A stretch of DNA of 64,000 nucleotides from Natrialbaceae archaeon AArc-T1-2 (lineage in GTDB: Archaea; Halobacteriota; Halobacteria; Halobacteriales; Natrialbaceae). Below the pieces are notes generated by a model. It had not been told where the DNA came from. It did not search any database and saw nothing but the letters and a program-made list of their open reading frames with translations. The stretch spans positions 558,001-622,000 of the forward strand of contig NZ_CP127174.1 of NCBI RefSeq assembly GCF_030273315.1. The letters are read 5' to 3'. Both the position numbers and the translations under genes were made by a program. Below, piece by piece: positions 27,089-36,838 of the stretch; within the stretch, counting starts at the first letter, position 1; each line of letters starts with the position of its first letter.

Positions 27089-27324
27089 CGGTTGTTCACC
27101 TCTCCTACGCGCAGGCTCTCGCTCCCCTGCCCGACCGGGGGTCGCCCGGGCCGGCAATCCGGCAGAGGTCCTGTAGGGCTAGGAGCATCATCAACCCCGC
27201 GTAGGGTGTACCGTTTCGTAGCGTTCCACCCCTTAAAAGCGTGTCCAAATGATCGAGAGAGTGCGAACGGTCCGCATCGTCTACGAACGAACAGCCTTAC
27301 CCGGGAACCGGCCGAACGTCGGCT

Positions 27325-29598
27325 ATGGACACCGTCGACGTCGCGGCCGACCTCCGTCGGGAAGCGATCCAAGTCGACGAACGCAGACTGCTGGTGCTTG
27401 CGGGCGATCGCGACCGTGGCTACGACCACCTCGAGGCGATCCTCGAGGCACTTTCCGTTCCGATCACCGGGACGACGCTCGTCGGTCCCGACGACCGCCT
27501 CCGCTGTGAACAGCTCCCACAGTCGAACGTGGATTCCCTCCTCGGGACGACGCGGGACGTGATCGCTCTCGACGCCCACGACGGCCTCCGGCCGAACGCG
27601 CTCGGGAAAGTGGTCGGCGCGGTCGACGGCGGCGGATTGCTCGTCCTGTTGACGCCGTCGTTCGAGACGTGGCCGGATCAGCGCGGCGGATTCGCCGCGT
27701 CGCTCGCCGTTCCTCCCTTCGACGCCGACGACGTCACCGGCCGGTTCGTACGCCGACTCGTCGAGACGCTCCGTGCCCACCGGGGGATCGCGATCGTCGA
27801 CCTCGAGCGCGACCGCGTCGTCGACGATGGGCTGACCGACCCCGCACCACGTCTGGCGACGACGGTCGACACGCCGTCGCCGCCGCCGGACCATCGCTTT
27901 CCGACCGCGACGTACGAGGCCTGCCGGACGGCCGACCAGATCGAGGCCGTCGCCGCCGTCGAGTCCCTGTTCGACCGAGAGCGGGCAGCCGTCCTCGAGG
28001 CCGATCGCGGCCGGGGCAAATCCAGTGCGGCGGGACTCGCCGCGGGCGCGTTCGCCGCCGCTGGCGAGGACGTGCTCGTGACAGCACCGGCCAGACGAAA
28101 CGCACGAGAGCTGTTCGAGCGCGCCAGAGAGCTGTGTGAGACGCTCGCCGAGGGACGGTCCGTCGAAGCATATTGCATCGAAACGGAAGCGGGAGGGAGC
28201 GTCGAATTTCGCGAGCCGACCGCGGCCGTCGACGAATGCGAGTCGGCGGACGTCGTCGTCGTCGACGAGGCCGCCGCCCTCCCGGTCGCGACGCTCGAGT
28301 CGTTGCTCGCCGCTTCCCGAATCACGTTCGCGACGACGATCCACGGCTACGAGGGCGCTGGACGGGGCTTTTCGGTCCGGTTCCGGGATCGTCTCGCCGA
28401 GAGCGACCACGAGGTCGCCGACTGCACGCTCGTCGAACCGATCCGGTACGCGGCCGGCGACCCCGTCGAGGTGTGGGCGTTCCGCGCGCTCGCGCTGGAC
28501 GCCCGTCCGCCCGTCGACCCGCTCGTGGCCGACGCGACGCCCGCGAGCGTCACGTACCGCCAGCTCGAACCAGAGGCCCTGCTCGCGGACGAACGGCTCC
28601 TGCGGGAGGCGTTTGGACTGCTCGTGCTCGCTCACTATCGCACCGAGCCGAACGACCTCGCCCGGCTGTTCGACGCGCCGAATCTCACGGCACGGGCGCT
28701 CCTCGTCGACGGCCACGTCGTCAGCGTCGCCTTGCTGGCCCGCGAGGGCGGGCTCTCGGCAACGACCCGGGCGCGGATGTACGAGGGTGGTCGCATCCGG
28801 GGCAACATGTTGCCCGACGTCCTGACGAGCCAGCTGCGAGACGAGCGGGCGGGCGAGCCGACCGGCATCCGCGTCGTCCGCATCGCGACCCACCACGCCG
28901 CCCGCTCGCGGGGACTCGGCTCGCACCTGCTCGAGCAGGTCCGTGCGGAGGTTACCGGCGAGACGTCCGCAGACGCTGACCGGGAGCCGGTCGACTGGCT
29001 CGGCACCGGCTTCGGCGCGACGCCCGGCCTGGTCGCGTTCTGGCGTGCGAACGGCTACGCGACGGTCCACGTCTCGACGACCCGCAACGAGGCAAGCGGC
29101 GAGTACTCCGCGCTCATGCTTACCCCCACGAGCGACGCCGGCCGGGCGCTGCACGATCGCCACGCCGAGTGGTTCTGCCGGCGGTTCCCCGCCGTCGTCG
29201 GCGACGCTCTCGACGACCTCGAGCCCGACGTGGCCCGTGCGCTCTTGCGAAGCGTGGACGCGTCCCCGACGCTGTCGCTGTCCGATCACGAGTGGCGCGT
29301 CGTCGCCGGGGCCGCCTACGGGCCGGGGCTGTTCGACGTCGATCCCGGCCCGTTCCGTCGGCTCGTCGTTCGGTACTTCGTCGACGACCCCGACGGGATC
29401 GAGCTGACGGCCCGGGAGGAGCGACTGTTCGTCCTGCGAGCCCTGCAAGGCCGGGACTGGGAACCCGTCGCGGACCGACTCGCGTACCACTCCACCGGCC
29501 AGTGTATGCGTGCACTCGGGGACGCGCTGTGTCCGCTGGTCGATCGGTACGGGACCGAGACGGCACGCGCGGTTCGCGATCGATTCGTCGACGGCTAG
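27325..29598 (+). CDS. tmcA: tRNA(Met) cytidine acetyltransferase TmcA
   Basis: Makes N4-acetylcytidine in RNA at the cost of ATP or GTP. The 757-residue product has an N-terminal domain, an RNA-helicase-like P-loop module (ADRGRGKSSAAGLAAG near 228; VVVVDEAAALPVATLES), and a GNAT acetyltransferase domain (RGNMLPDVLTSQL, RIATHHAARSRGLGSHLL). It ends in a tRNA-binding region. In haloarchaea and other archaea the enzyme modifies many RNAs. Confidence 0.95.
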   Translation: MDTVDVAADLRREAIQVDERRLLVLAGDRDRGYDHLEAILEALSVPITGTTLVGPDDRLRCEQLPQSNVDSLLGTTRDVIALDAHDGLRPNALGKVVGAVDGGGLLVLLTPSFETWPDQRGGFAASLAVPPFDADDVTGRFVRRLVETLRAHRGIAIVDLERDRVVDDGLTDPAPRLATTVDTPSPPPDHRFPTATYEACRTADQIEAVAAVESLFDRERAAVLEADRGRGKSSAAGLAAGAFAAAGEDVLVTAPARRNARELFERARELCETLAEGRSVEAYCIETEAGGSVEFREPTAAVDECESADVVVVDEAAALPVATLESLLAASRITFATTIHGYEGAGRGFSVRFRDRLAESDHEVADCTLVEPIRYAAGDPVEVWAFRALALDARPPVDPLVADATPASVTYRQLEPEALLADERLLREAFGLLVLAHYRTEPNDLARLFDAPNLTARALLVDGHVVSVALLAREGGLSATTRARMYEGGRIRGNMLPDVLTSQLRDERAGEPTGIRVVRIATHHAARSRGLGSHLLEQVRAEVTGETSADADREPVDWLGTGFGATPGLVAFWRANGYATVHVSTTRNEASGEYSALMLTPTSDAGRALHDRHAEWFCRRFPAVVGDALDDLEPDVARALLRSVDASPTLSLSDHEWRVVAGAAYGPGLFDVDPGPFRRLVVRYFVDDPDGIELTAREERLFVLRALQGRDWEPVADRLAYHSTGQCMRALGDALCPLVDRYGTETARAVRDRFVDG

Positions 29599-29676
29599 TA
29601 CGTTGAGATCGTCTCGGAGCCGACGACGAATAGGCGAAAACGCCAGGGCTTTGCCGTCAACGATCGTTCGGGTGGC

Positions 29677-30162
29677 ATGGTCGATGCGGTCGTCGTGGTT
29701 ACGCTCGCTCTCCTGGTCGGCGGCGTCCTCGGGACGCTCGTGCCGCTCGTTCCCGGCGGTCTATTGTCGCTTTCGGGTATCGTCTTCTACTGGTGGCAGT
29801 CGGGATTCGCCGAGCCAGGACCCCTCGCGATGGTCATCTTCGGCACACTCTGTGTGCTGACGCTGTTCGCGGAGTTTTTCGGTGGCGCTATCTCGGCACG
29901 CGTCGGCGGAGCCTCCTGGCGAACGACCGCCGTCGCCGCTGCCGTCGGCGTCGCCTTGCTCGTTGTGACCGGTCCGCTTGGGCTGCTCGTCGGCCTGTTC
30001 GGAACGGTCTTCGTCCTCGAGCTCGCTCGCGACGGCGACGTCGACGGCAGCGTCCGGTCGGCCGTCTACGCGACGGCCGGGATACTCGTCTCGACGGCCG
30101 TTCAGGTGACCTTGACGACGACCGTTCTCGTCGGCTTCCTGCTCGTCGTCTTGCTGTTGTGA
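29677..30162 (+). CDS. DUF456 membrane protein
   Basis: A 161-residue protein of about five hydrophobic segments. LVGGVLGTLVPLVPGGLLSL and EFFGGAISARVGGAS fit the DUF456 family, which contains glycine-zipper-rich membrane proteins of unknown function. It lies 78 bp after tmcA on the same strand; a functional link is not implied. Confidence 0.85.
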   Translation: MVDAVVVVTLALLVGGVLGTLVPLVPGGLLSLSGIVFYWWQSGFAEPGPLAMVIFGTLCVLTLFAEFFGGAISARVGGASWRTTAVAAAVGVALLVVTGPLGLLVGLFGTVFVLELARDGDVDGSVRSAVYATAGILVSTAVQVTLTTTVLVGFLLVVLLL

Positions 30163-30226
30163 CGACCGTACGTACACCAGGCCAGGAAAGTAAAGTTTAG
30201 ACGACTCTGGGAGGTCGGTTACGGTA

Positions 30227-31012
30227 ATGGTGTCCAACCGGCTCGTCGCCTCGGTCTGTGTGCTCGCGTTCGTCGCGGTTCTCGGCGGCTGTGTCGCCCT
30301 CGAGCCGCCGACGAGCGACGAGCCCGATCACAAGGCGCTGTTCGAGCAGGCATTCGTCCACGGCGACGACCTCGAGGCCGTCTACGGCGAACGCGTCACC
30401 GAGGCAACCGACGGCGAGGAAACGGCCACAACCGTCCACGCCGTCGCCGAGCGGCCGTACGTCGAGTACCGCAGCGAGGTTCTCGAATCGGACGACCCCG
30501 ACAGGGTCGGCGACGTCTACGTCTCGAACGCGACGACGACGTGGTGGTACGACCCTGACACGAACGTCACAGAGCGGTTCGTGACCGAAGAGCCGTTCGA
30601 GAACGAGGACGTCCGAACGGCCCGCGCCGACGAGGCCGACCGCCAGCTCGAGCTGGTCGACCTCGAGTACCGCGGCACCGACGTCGTCGCCGGCCGGGAG
30701 GCACACGTCCTCGAGATAGAGGCGAAAGCCGAGGCAGTCGAACGCGGCGTGTCGGTGCTCGTCGGGGACACCGAGTTCGTCTACGCACTCGAGACCGCAG
30801 ACCCTGCCGACGAGCTGGTCGTCACCGAGCAGACGGTCTGGATCGACGCGGAGTACGGCTACCCGTTACAGGAACGGCTCGTCGTCGACGGCGACGAGGA
30901 GTACGTGTTGACCGAACGGTTCGAGACGGTGACGTTCACTGACGACCTCGCAGACGATACGTTCGTGTTCGAGCCGCCCGAGGACGCCGAGGTCGTGACG
31001 CTGTCGGAGTGA
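30227..31012 (+). CDS. lipoprotein with LolA-like fold
   Basis: A 261-residue protein with a Sec-type signal ending in the lipobox LGGC (Cys near 24), so it is likely lipid-anchored on the outside of the membrane. The remainder is beta-rich, with VSNATTTWWYDPDTNVTERF, GREAHVLEIEAKAE and VWIDAEYGYPLQERLV resembling LolA/DUF2092 carriers. These bind hydrophobic ligands in a half-barrel. A specific ligand cannot be given. Confidence 0.8.
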   Translation: MVSNRLVASVCVLAFVAVLGGCVALEPPTSDEPDHKALFEQAFVHGDDLEAVYGERVTEATDGEETATTVHAVAERPYVEYRSEVLESDDPDRVGDVYVSNATTTWWYDPDTNVTERFVTEEPFENEDVRTARADEADRQLELVDLEYRGTDVVAGREAHVLEIEAKAEAVERGVSVLVGDTEFVYALETADPADELVVTEQTVWIDAEYGYPLQERLVVDGDEEYVLTERFETVTFTDDLADDTFVFEPPEDAEVVTLSE

Positions 31013-31076
31013 CGACGAGGTTGAGACCGACAGCGGCGACGAGTTGCTCGAATGAACGACTGCCAGAACAGGCGTC

Positions 31077-32798
31077 CTACGGGTGGGTGTAGTACGCCAC
31101 CGTCTCGTCGTCCTCGGGTACGCTGTCGATCCGGGCGAAGCCGACGCGTTCGAACTGGACCAGATCGTCGGCTGTGAGGAAAGCGACGCCGGGTTCGGCC
31201 CGTCCCGTGACGTCGCCGTCTATCGTCCGCATCCGAACGGGGACGCTCTCGTCTGTGGGAACCCAGTGGACGACGTCGACCTCGCCCTCGCGGACGACCT
31301 CGATGTCGTCGTCGGTGTACTCGAGGGCGTCGCCGGTGTAGCGAACACAGCCCAGTCCCTTGAGCCAGACGCGCTCGTCGGAATCGGGGAGGTCTGCGGG
31401 CTCTATGGAGACGGCGTCGCCGACGGGGATCTCCCGGACGCCGCGCTCGGCGTGATCGGGATGAAGCGGCGGGTTCGCCTCGTCGGGGACGTTGCCGGCG
31501 AGCGGGAGGTCGGTACCCTCCCGGACAAAAAAGCGCCGGTCGGTCTCGTCGTCGACTAACTCGCGGTTGGTAGCGTAGATCGAACTCATCGCGAGGTCGA
31601 CGTCGCTGGTCGAGGTGCCGAGTTCGACCATCGCGTCGACGATGGCCTCGCCGCGGATCCCCCGACGCCGGAGGCTCGAAAGCGTCGGCGCGCGCGGGTC
31701 GTCCCAGCCGTCGAGAACGCCGTCCTCGATCAGCTCTTTGATCGTCGAGGTGCTCATCTTCACGTCGTAGGCGTCGACGTTGACGTGGCCCCAGTGGACG
31801 ACTTCGGGGTACTCCCAGTCGAAGTAGTCGTAGACGAACCGCTGGCGCTTTGCAGAGTCTTGCAGGTCGATGCCCCGGATGATGTGGGTAATCCCGATCA
31901 GGTGGTCGTCGATGCCCGACTGGAAATCGAGCATCGGCCAGCACCGATACTCGCTGGCGTCCTCGCGGGGGTGGGGCGTGTCGATCATCCGGAACGCGAC
32001 CCAGTCCCGGAGCGCGGGATTTTTGTGCTCGATGTCGGTTTTCACCCGCAAGACCAGCTCGCCGCTTTCGTACTCGCCTGCGATCATCGCCTCGAACTCC
32101 TCGAGGACGGTCTCTGTGTCCTTCTCGCGGTGTGGACAGGGCTCACCGGCGTTTTTCAGGTCCGAGAACTCCTCGCCCGGACAGGAACAGGTGTAGGCCC
32201 CGCCCAGTTCGATCAGCTCCCTGGCGTGGTCGTAGTAGGTCTCGAGGCGGTCGCTGGCCCGGTAGACGGCGTCGGGCTCGAAGCCGAGGTACTCGAGGTC
32301 CTCGAGGATGTCGTCGTAGGCCTCCAGATCGGGCCGTTTCGTCTCGGGATCGGTGTCGTCGAAGCGCACGCAGAACCAGCCGTCGTATCGCTCGCGGTAG
32401 GTGCCGATCACCGCGGGCATGCGGGCGTGACCGACGTGCCATGGGCCGTTGGGGTTCGGCGCACACCGCATCCGGACCTCGTCGTACTCGTCGGCGTTGG
32501 ACAGGTCCGGAAGCGGGTGCTCCTCGCCCTCGTCCTCGGCCTCGAGCGCTTCGAGTTCCTCGGGGGCGAGTTCCTCGAGGCGGTCGCGTTTTTCCTCGGC
32601 GGAGAGGTCGTTGACCCGACCGACGACGCCGCCGATGACGCCTGGAATCTCGTCGCCGTGTTCGCGAAAGTCGGGGTTGTCGCCCATCAGCGGTCCCATG
32701 ATCGCGCCGACGTCGGCGTCGCTGTCGTGTTTGACGGCGTTCAACAGCGCGTGTTTCTCGGCTTCGCGCTCGACGCGCTCGCGTAACTCGTCGTTCAT
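31077..32798 (-). CDS. gltX: glutamate--tRNA ligase (archaeal type)
   Basis: Class I synthetase of 573 residues charging tRNA-Glu and, in archaea, probably also tRNA-Gln before amidation. The HIGH signature is PNGPWHVGHARM, the KMSKS signature VKMSTSTI, and the C-terminal half has the beta-barrel anticodon-binding domain of the GlnRS-like archaeal branch. It is downstream of idsA on the same strand. Confidence 0.96.
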   Translation of the reverse strand: MNDELRERVEREAEKHALLNAVKHDSDADVGAIMGPLMGDNPDFREHGDEIPGVIGGVVGRVNDLSAEEKRDRLEELAPEELEALEAEDEGEEHPLPDLSNADEYDEVRMRCAPNPNGPWHVGHARMPAVIGTYRERYDGWFCVRFDDTDPETKRPDLEAYDDILEDLEYLGFEPDAVYRASDRLETYYDHARELIELGGAYTCSCPGEEFSDLKNAGEPCPHREKDTETVLEEFEAMIAGEYESGELVLRVKTDIEHKNPALRDWVAFRMIDTPHPREDASEYRCWPMLDFQSGIDDHLIGITHIIRGIDLQDSAKRQRFVYDYFDWEYPEVVHWGHVNVDAYDVKMSTSTIKELIEDGVLDGWDDPRAPTLSSLRRRGIRGEAIVDAMVELGTSTSDVDLAMSSIYATNRELVDDETDRRFFVREGTDLPLAGNVPDEANPPLHPDHAERGVREIPVGDAVSIEPADLPDSDERVWLKGLGCVRYTGDALEYTDDDIEVVREGEVDVVHWVPTDESVPVRMRTIDGDVTGRAEPGVAFLTADDLVQFERVGFARIDSVPEDDETVAYYTHP

Positions 32799-32836
32799 TG
32801 GGGTGACGTTTTCGCCCCCTCGTCAAAACCCTCGCG

Positions 32837-32929
32837 GTGTCGGGTCGAGACGTTCGCAAGCGCGGCGACGAGAAGCGGATCGCACAACTCGAACGACGGG
32901 TCGAAAAGCTGGCGAACGAGCGCCAGTGA
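32837..32929 (+). CDS. possible 30-residue coiled-coil microprotein
   Basis: A GTG-started frame gives a 30-residue product, VSGRDVRKRGDEKRIAQLER followed by RVEKLANERQ and TGA. It is strongly charged and has a heptad-like pattern. It lies antisense in the short gap between idsA and gltX, where the gltX promoter should also lie, and upstream in-frame stops limit it to this start. G/C third-position use is only moderate, so it may be chance. Confidence 0.3.
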   Translation: MSGRDVRKRGDEKRIAQLERRVEKLANERQ

Positions 32930-32939
32930 GGGCGTCGCC

Positions 32940-33995
32940 CTAGTACCCTCGTTCGATAAGGAAGTTCGCGAGCTCGAGCAACAGGTCGTGGGCCTCGTTC
33001 TCCGGCAACACGTCGAGGCGACCCTTCCCGCGATCGACGAGCTCTCGAGCCGTCTCCCGTGCGTATGCGACCGAGCCGGCCGCTTCGAGGGCGGCGACGG
33101 CGTCGTCGACCTCGGCTTCGGTGACGTCGTCGACGTCGTCCGTCTCGACGAGGCCGTCGATGTCGACGCCCTGTTCGCGAGCGTGGACGGTGATCAGCGT
33201 CTGTTTGTTCTCGACTAAGTCGCTGCCACGCTGTTTGCCGAGTTTCTCGCTTGGCACCGTGAGGTCGAGCACGTCGTCGTGGATCTGGAACGCACGGCCG
33301 ACGTCGAGGCCGTAGCCGTACAGCGCGTCGACCGTCTCGTCGTCTGCGCCCAGCAAGATCGCAGGAAGACACGCCGACGCGGCGTACAACACCGCGGTCT
33401 TCTGTTCGACCATCTCGAGGTACTCTTCGGGCGTGACGTCCTCGCGGTCTTCGAAGTCGACGTCGAGGCTCTGGCCCTCACAGATTTGCGTGCAGGTGTT
33501 TGCGAGCACGTCGAGCGCCTCGACCGTTCGTTCGGGTGCTGCGCCCGTCTCGAGCATGATCTCGAAGGCCTTCGAGTAGAGCGTATCGCCCGCGAGAATC
33601 GCAGTCTCGAGGTCGTACTCCTTGTGGACGGCCGGCACCCCGCGTCTGAGGTCGTCGTCGTCCATGATGTCGTCGTGGATCAGCGTGAACGACTGGATGA
33701 CCTCGACGCTGACGGCGGCGTCCATCACGTCGACGGTGTCGGGGTCGGTACACAGCGTCGGGAACTGACGGTAGTCGCCCGACAGCGGATCGACGTCGGC
33801 GAGTGCCTCCGCGACGGTGAGCAAGACGGTCGGGCGCAGTCGCTTTCCCCCGGCGTCGAGCAGGTATCGTGAGGCCTCATAGAGACGTTCCGGACACTGA
33901 ACCGGCAGCTCTTCGGGAATTGCGTCGTTGACCAGTTCGCGACGTTCCCGGACCGCCTCGAGCACCGCCTGCTCCCGTCTCTCGAAACTGGTCAT
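32940..33995 (-). CDS. idsA: geranylgeranyl/farnesyl diphosphate synthase
   Basis: Trans-prenyltransferase of 351 residues building C20 (and possibly C15/C25) chains for archaeal ether lipids. First Asp-rich motif IHDDIMDDDDLRRG, second FQIHDDVLDL, plus GGKRLRP and QKTAVLY. It follows RNase J with a 1-bp gap and probably shares its transcript. Confidence 0.95.
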   Translation of the reverse strand: MTSFERREQAVLEAVRERRELVNDAIPEELPVQCPERLYEASRYLLDAGGKRLRPTVLLTVAEALADVDPLSGDYRQFPTLCTDPDTVDVMDAAVSVEVIQSFTLIHDDIMDDDDLRRGVPAVHKEYDLETAILAGDTLYSKAFEIMLETGAAPERTVEALDVLANTCTQICEGQSLDVDFEDREDVTPEEYLEMVEQKTAVLYAASACLPAILLGADDETVDALYGYGLDVGRAFQIHDDVLDLTVPSEKLGKQRGSDLVENKQTLITVHAREQGVDIDGLVETDDVDDVTEAEVDDAVAALEAAGSVAYARETARELVDRGKGRLDVLPENEAHDLLLELANFLIERGY

Positions 33996-33996
33996 A

Positions 33997-35349
33997 TCAA
34001 TCGACGAGCTGGATGAGGTTTCCGTTGCGCGAGACGTGGAGGTCGCGGCCCATCCTGTATCCCTCGTCTTCACAGAGGTTCACGTAGCCCGACAGCCCCT
34101 TCAGGTCCTGGTGGGCGGGAATGATGTGCTGGGGCTTGAGGGCGTCGAGCATCGTGTAGTGACCTTCCTGGTTGAGGTGGCCCGAGACGTGGATGTCGTC
34201 GTAGATGCGAGCGCCCTGCATGCCCAGCAGTTTCTCGGCCTGGTAGCGCTGGCCCTCGTTGGTCGGCTCCGGAATGACCCGTGCGGAGAAGACGACCTTG
34301 TCGCCGTCGTCGAGTTCGTACGGCGTCTCGCCGCGAGCCATGCGGGTCAACATCGCACGGGGCTCGCCCTGGTGGCCCGTGACCACAGGTAAGAAATTCT
34401 CCTTGCCCTCGTTCATGATCCGTTTGAACGTGCGGTCGACGGACTTGCGGTGACCGAACATCCCGAGATCAGAGGGGAAGTCGACGAAGTCCAGTCGTTC
34501 GGCGGTTCCCGAATACTTCTCCATCGACCGGCCCAGCAGGACGGGCTGGCGGCCGATGTCCTTCGCGAACTCGACCAGCGAGGTCACCCGGGCGATGTGT
34601 GAGGAGAACGTCGTCGCGACGATCCCGCCGTCGTAATCTTCCATGCTGTAGAGGACGTCCCGCAGGTGCTCGCGGGCGACGTTCTCGCTTGGCGTGCGCC
34701 CTTTCTTGTTCGCGTTGGTACAGTCCTCGATGTAACAGAGCACGCCGTTGCCCTCGCGACCGATCTCGCGGAACCGCTTCATGTCGATCGGGTCGCCGAT
34801 GACCGGCGAGTGGTCCATCCGTTTGTCAAGCCCGTAGACGATCGCGCCCTCGGGCGTGTGGAGGACGGGGTTGATCGCGTCGATGATCGAGTGAGTGACG
34901 TTGACGAACTCGAGGTCGACCTGGCCCGAATCGCCGATCGACATCGTCTCGCCGGCGTCCATCTTGATCAGGTCGTTCTCGACGCCGAATTTCTGTTCAC
35001 CCTCGATCTGCTGTTTGACCAGCTCGATCGTAAACGGCGTCGCCACGATGGGCGCGTTGTACCGGTGGGCGAGTTTGCTGATCGCCCCGATGTGATCCAG
35101 GTGACCGTGAGTTGGGACGATCGCTTGGACGTCGCCCTCTAAGTCGGACATGACCCGGTCGTCGGGGATCGCGCCCATGTCGATCAGATCTAAGCTGTGC
35201 ATCCGTTCGGTTTCGACGTTGTCGTGGATCAGTACCTGCGAGAGGTTCAGACCCATGTCGAAGATGACGACGTCGTCTCCGGCGCGGACGGCAGTCATCT
35301 GCCGCCCGACTTCTTCGTAGCCGCCGATTGTCGCGATTTCGATTTCCAT
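33997..35349 (-). CDS. rnj: ribonuclease J (beta-CASP metallo-beta-lactamase)
   Basis: A 450-residue zinc-dependent 5'-3' exoribonuclease (endonuclease activity possible) of RNA decay. Motif 2 is [10 protein letters not shown], followed by conserved VTHSI, the beta-CASP segment with [20 protein letters not shown], and motif [12 protein letters not shown]. Directly upstream of idsA. The long intergenic region ahead of it probably holds the operon promoter. Confidence 0.95.
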   Translation of the reverse strand: MEIEIATIGGYEEVGRQMTAVRAGDDVVIFDMGLNLSQVLIHDNVETERMHSLDLIDMGAIPDDRVMSDLEGDVQAIVPTHGHLDHIGAISKLAHRYNAPIVATPFTIELVKQQIEGEQKFGVENDLIKMDAGETMSIGDSGQVDLEFVNVTHSIIDAINPVLHTPEGAIVYGLDKRMDHSPVIGDPIDMKRFREIGREGNGVLCYIEDCTNANKKGRTPSENVAREHLRDVLYSMEDYDGGIVATTFSSHIARVTSLVEFAKDIGRQPVLLGRSMEKYSGTAERLDFVDFPSDLGMFGHRKSVDRTFKRIMNEGKENFLPVVTGHQGEPRAMLTRMARGETPYELDDGDKVVFSARVIPEPTNEGQRYQAEKLLGMQGARIYDDIHVSGHLNQEGHYTMLDALKPQHIIPAHQDLKGLSGYVNLCEDEGYRMGRDLHVSRNGNLIQLVD

Positions 35350-35726
35350 GGTTGTAGCACTGAAAGCCGCGTGTCGACTCTCATCGAAACGGTCCGCGGA
35401 CTCCCGGTTGTGCGGCCCCGGCGTCTTACAGCACGTCGGCCATCCCGCTATGCGCTCGCCGTGGCAGTTCTATGGACGAACGCACTTGCCCGCGGGTCTC
35501 GGTACGCGTACCTACGCAGCCAGGTGTTAAAAACACCGTGGGTTGCTCCTCGCCGACGCCGAGATCCGACGATTGGGTCGACACGCCCCGTCCCGACGCC
35601 AACAACCCTTCCAAACGTGTGTTGTAACACTCTCCAAAATCCCAAACAATTGTTTCTATAACGATTTAACCCCATCATCCTGGACCATATACACACAGAT
35701 CTGGACTCTCGTCCAAAGCACGACCG
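35350..35726. other. 377-bp region with no gene, partly A/T-rich
   Basis: I see no coding frame. Notable signals: GGTGTT-AAA-AACACC (35523-35537), and the perfect 12-bp palindrome AAACAATTGTTT (35644-35655) in an A/T-rich stretch just before the permease remnant. These may be the promoters of divergent rnj and of the former permease gene, the palindrome being a possible regulator site left from the intact gene. Confidence 0.45.
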
Positions 35727-36176
35727 ATGGCGACCGATCTCGAGCGGGACCTCGGGCTGTCGGCGGTGATCGCGATCAGCATGGGTGCGATGATCGGCAG
35801 CGGCATCTTCATCCTGCCCGGGCTGGCGATGGCGGACGCGGGACCGGCCGTGATCCTCGCGTTCGTCCTCACGGCCGTGCTCGTCGTCCCCGCCGCGTTG
35901 AGCATCGCCGAACTCGACGAACTCTGTACCGTCCCGGTCGACTCGCGGATCGTCCGGACGAACGACGCGGTCGACGGTCTCACCGGCGACCTCGAGGACG
36001 CGGACGTGGTCCTGTTGAGTACGGTCACCCACCGACGGATCCCACATCTGCTCGTCGAACACCAGTCCGACCGCCTCGCCGCCCGAATCGACGGACCGGT
36101 GTTACTCGTCCACTCCAGGGAAACGAAACGCGGCTCGATACTGCGATCTGCCCTCGAGCGGACGCTGTTCGGGTAG
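35727..36176 (+). pseudogene. amino-acid permease-UspA gene with large in-frame internal deletion
   Basis: The 149-codon frame begins as an APC-family permease: LERDLGLSAVIAISMGAMIG, then SGIFILPGLAMADAGPAV and VVPAALSIAEL, the first two membrane segments. At about residue 67 it changes abruptly to the end of a UspA-like domain: RIVRTNDAVDGL, ADVVLLSTVTHRR and GPVLLVHSRETKRG. Intact haloarchaeal relatives are permease-UspA fusions of roughly 700-750 residues, so most of the transporter and UspA parts are missing. The frame is kept, but a working transporter is impossible. I treat it as a decaying gene; expression of the short chimera is not excluded. Confidence 0.8.
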
Positions 36177-36288
36177 TGGGGTGCGTTTCGACGCCGAACT
36201 GTCGGTTCGGATCGCGTCGGACGCCGGCTCGAACGAGTCGTCGACGCGTTTGCCAACGCTTAACCGACTCCTCGCCAGTGCATCCCAC

Positions 36289-36813
36289 ATGATTCGATCG
36301 TTCGACGGACACGTCCCCGAGATCGCCGCGTCGGCGTACGTCGACGAGAGCGCGACCGTCGTCGGTGACGTCACGATAGGCGACGACGTGAGCGTTTGGC
36401 CCGGTGCCGTGCTCCGGGGCGACCGCGGAAGGATCGTCCTCGAGGAGGGTGCCAACGTCCAGGACAACGCCACGGTCCACGAGGGTGCCGAGATCGGCCC
36501 GTACTCGACCGTCGGGCACAACGCCATCGTCCACGCCGCAACCGTCGGGAAGCGGTGTATGGTCGGGATGGGCGCGATCGTGCTGGACGACTCGACGATC
36601 GGCGACGAGAGTCTCGTCGGCGCAAACAGCGTCGTCACCGAGGGAACGGAGATTCCCGACTCGTCACTCGCCGTCGGCACGCCGGCGGAGGTCATCAAGG
36701 AGGTCGAAGACTCCTACTGGCACGACGCCGCCGATCGGTACATCGAGCTCTCGGCGACACACGAGGCGACGGGTGACGTACTCGACCGGGAGAAGACGTT
36801 GCCCGAGCGCTGA
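36289..36813 (+). CDS. gamma-class carbonic anhydrase family protein
   Basis: A 174-residue left-handed beta-helix hexapeptide protein. VWPGAVLRGDRGRIVLEEGA, NVQDNATVHEG and TVGHNAIVHAATVGKRCMVG show the repeated motif and the three zinc-binding histidines. The family includes carbonic anhydrases and relatives without proven activity. ATG 36289 follows a TTAA-containing promoter-like stretch; upstream in-frame codons look non-coding. Confidence 0.88.
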   Translation: MIRSFDGHVPEIAASAYVDESATVVGDVTIGDDVSVWPGAVLRGDRGRIVLEEGANVQDNATVHEGAEIGPYSTVGHNAIVHAATVGKRCMVGMGAIVLDDSTIGDESLVGANSVVTEGTEIPDSSLAVGTPAEVIKEVEDSYWHDAADRYIELSATHEATGDVLDREKTLPER

Positions 36814-36838
36814 CGACGACACGCTCGAGGTTGATCCG

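Noticed and set aside
26998-29490. Very long open frame (about 830 codons) on the strand opposite tmcA
   Set aside because: It is a shadow of the G/C-biased third positions of tmcA and has no domain logic; the tmcA frame carries all recognisable motifs.
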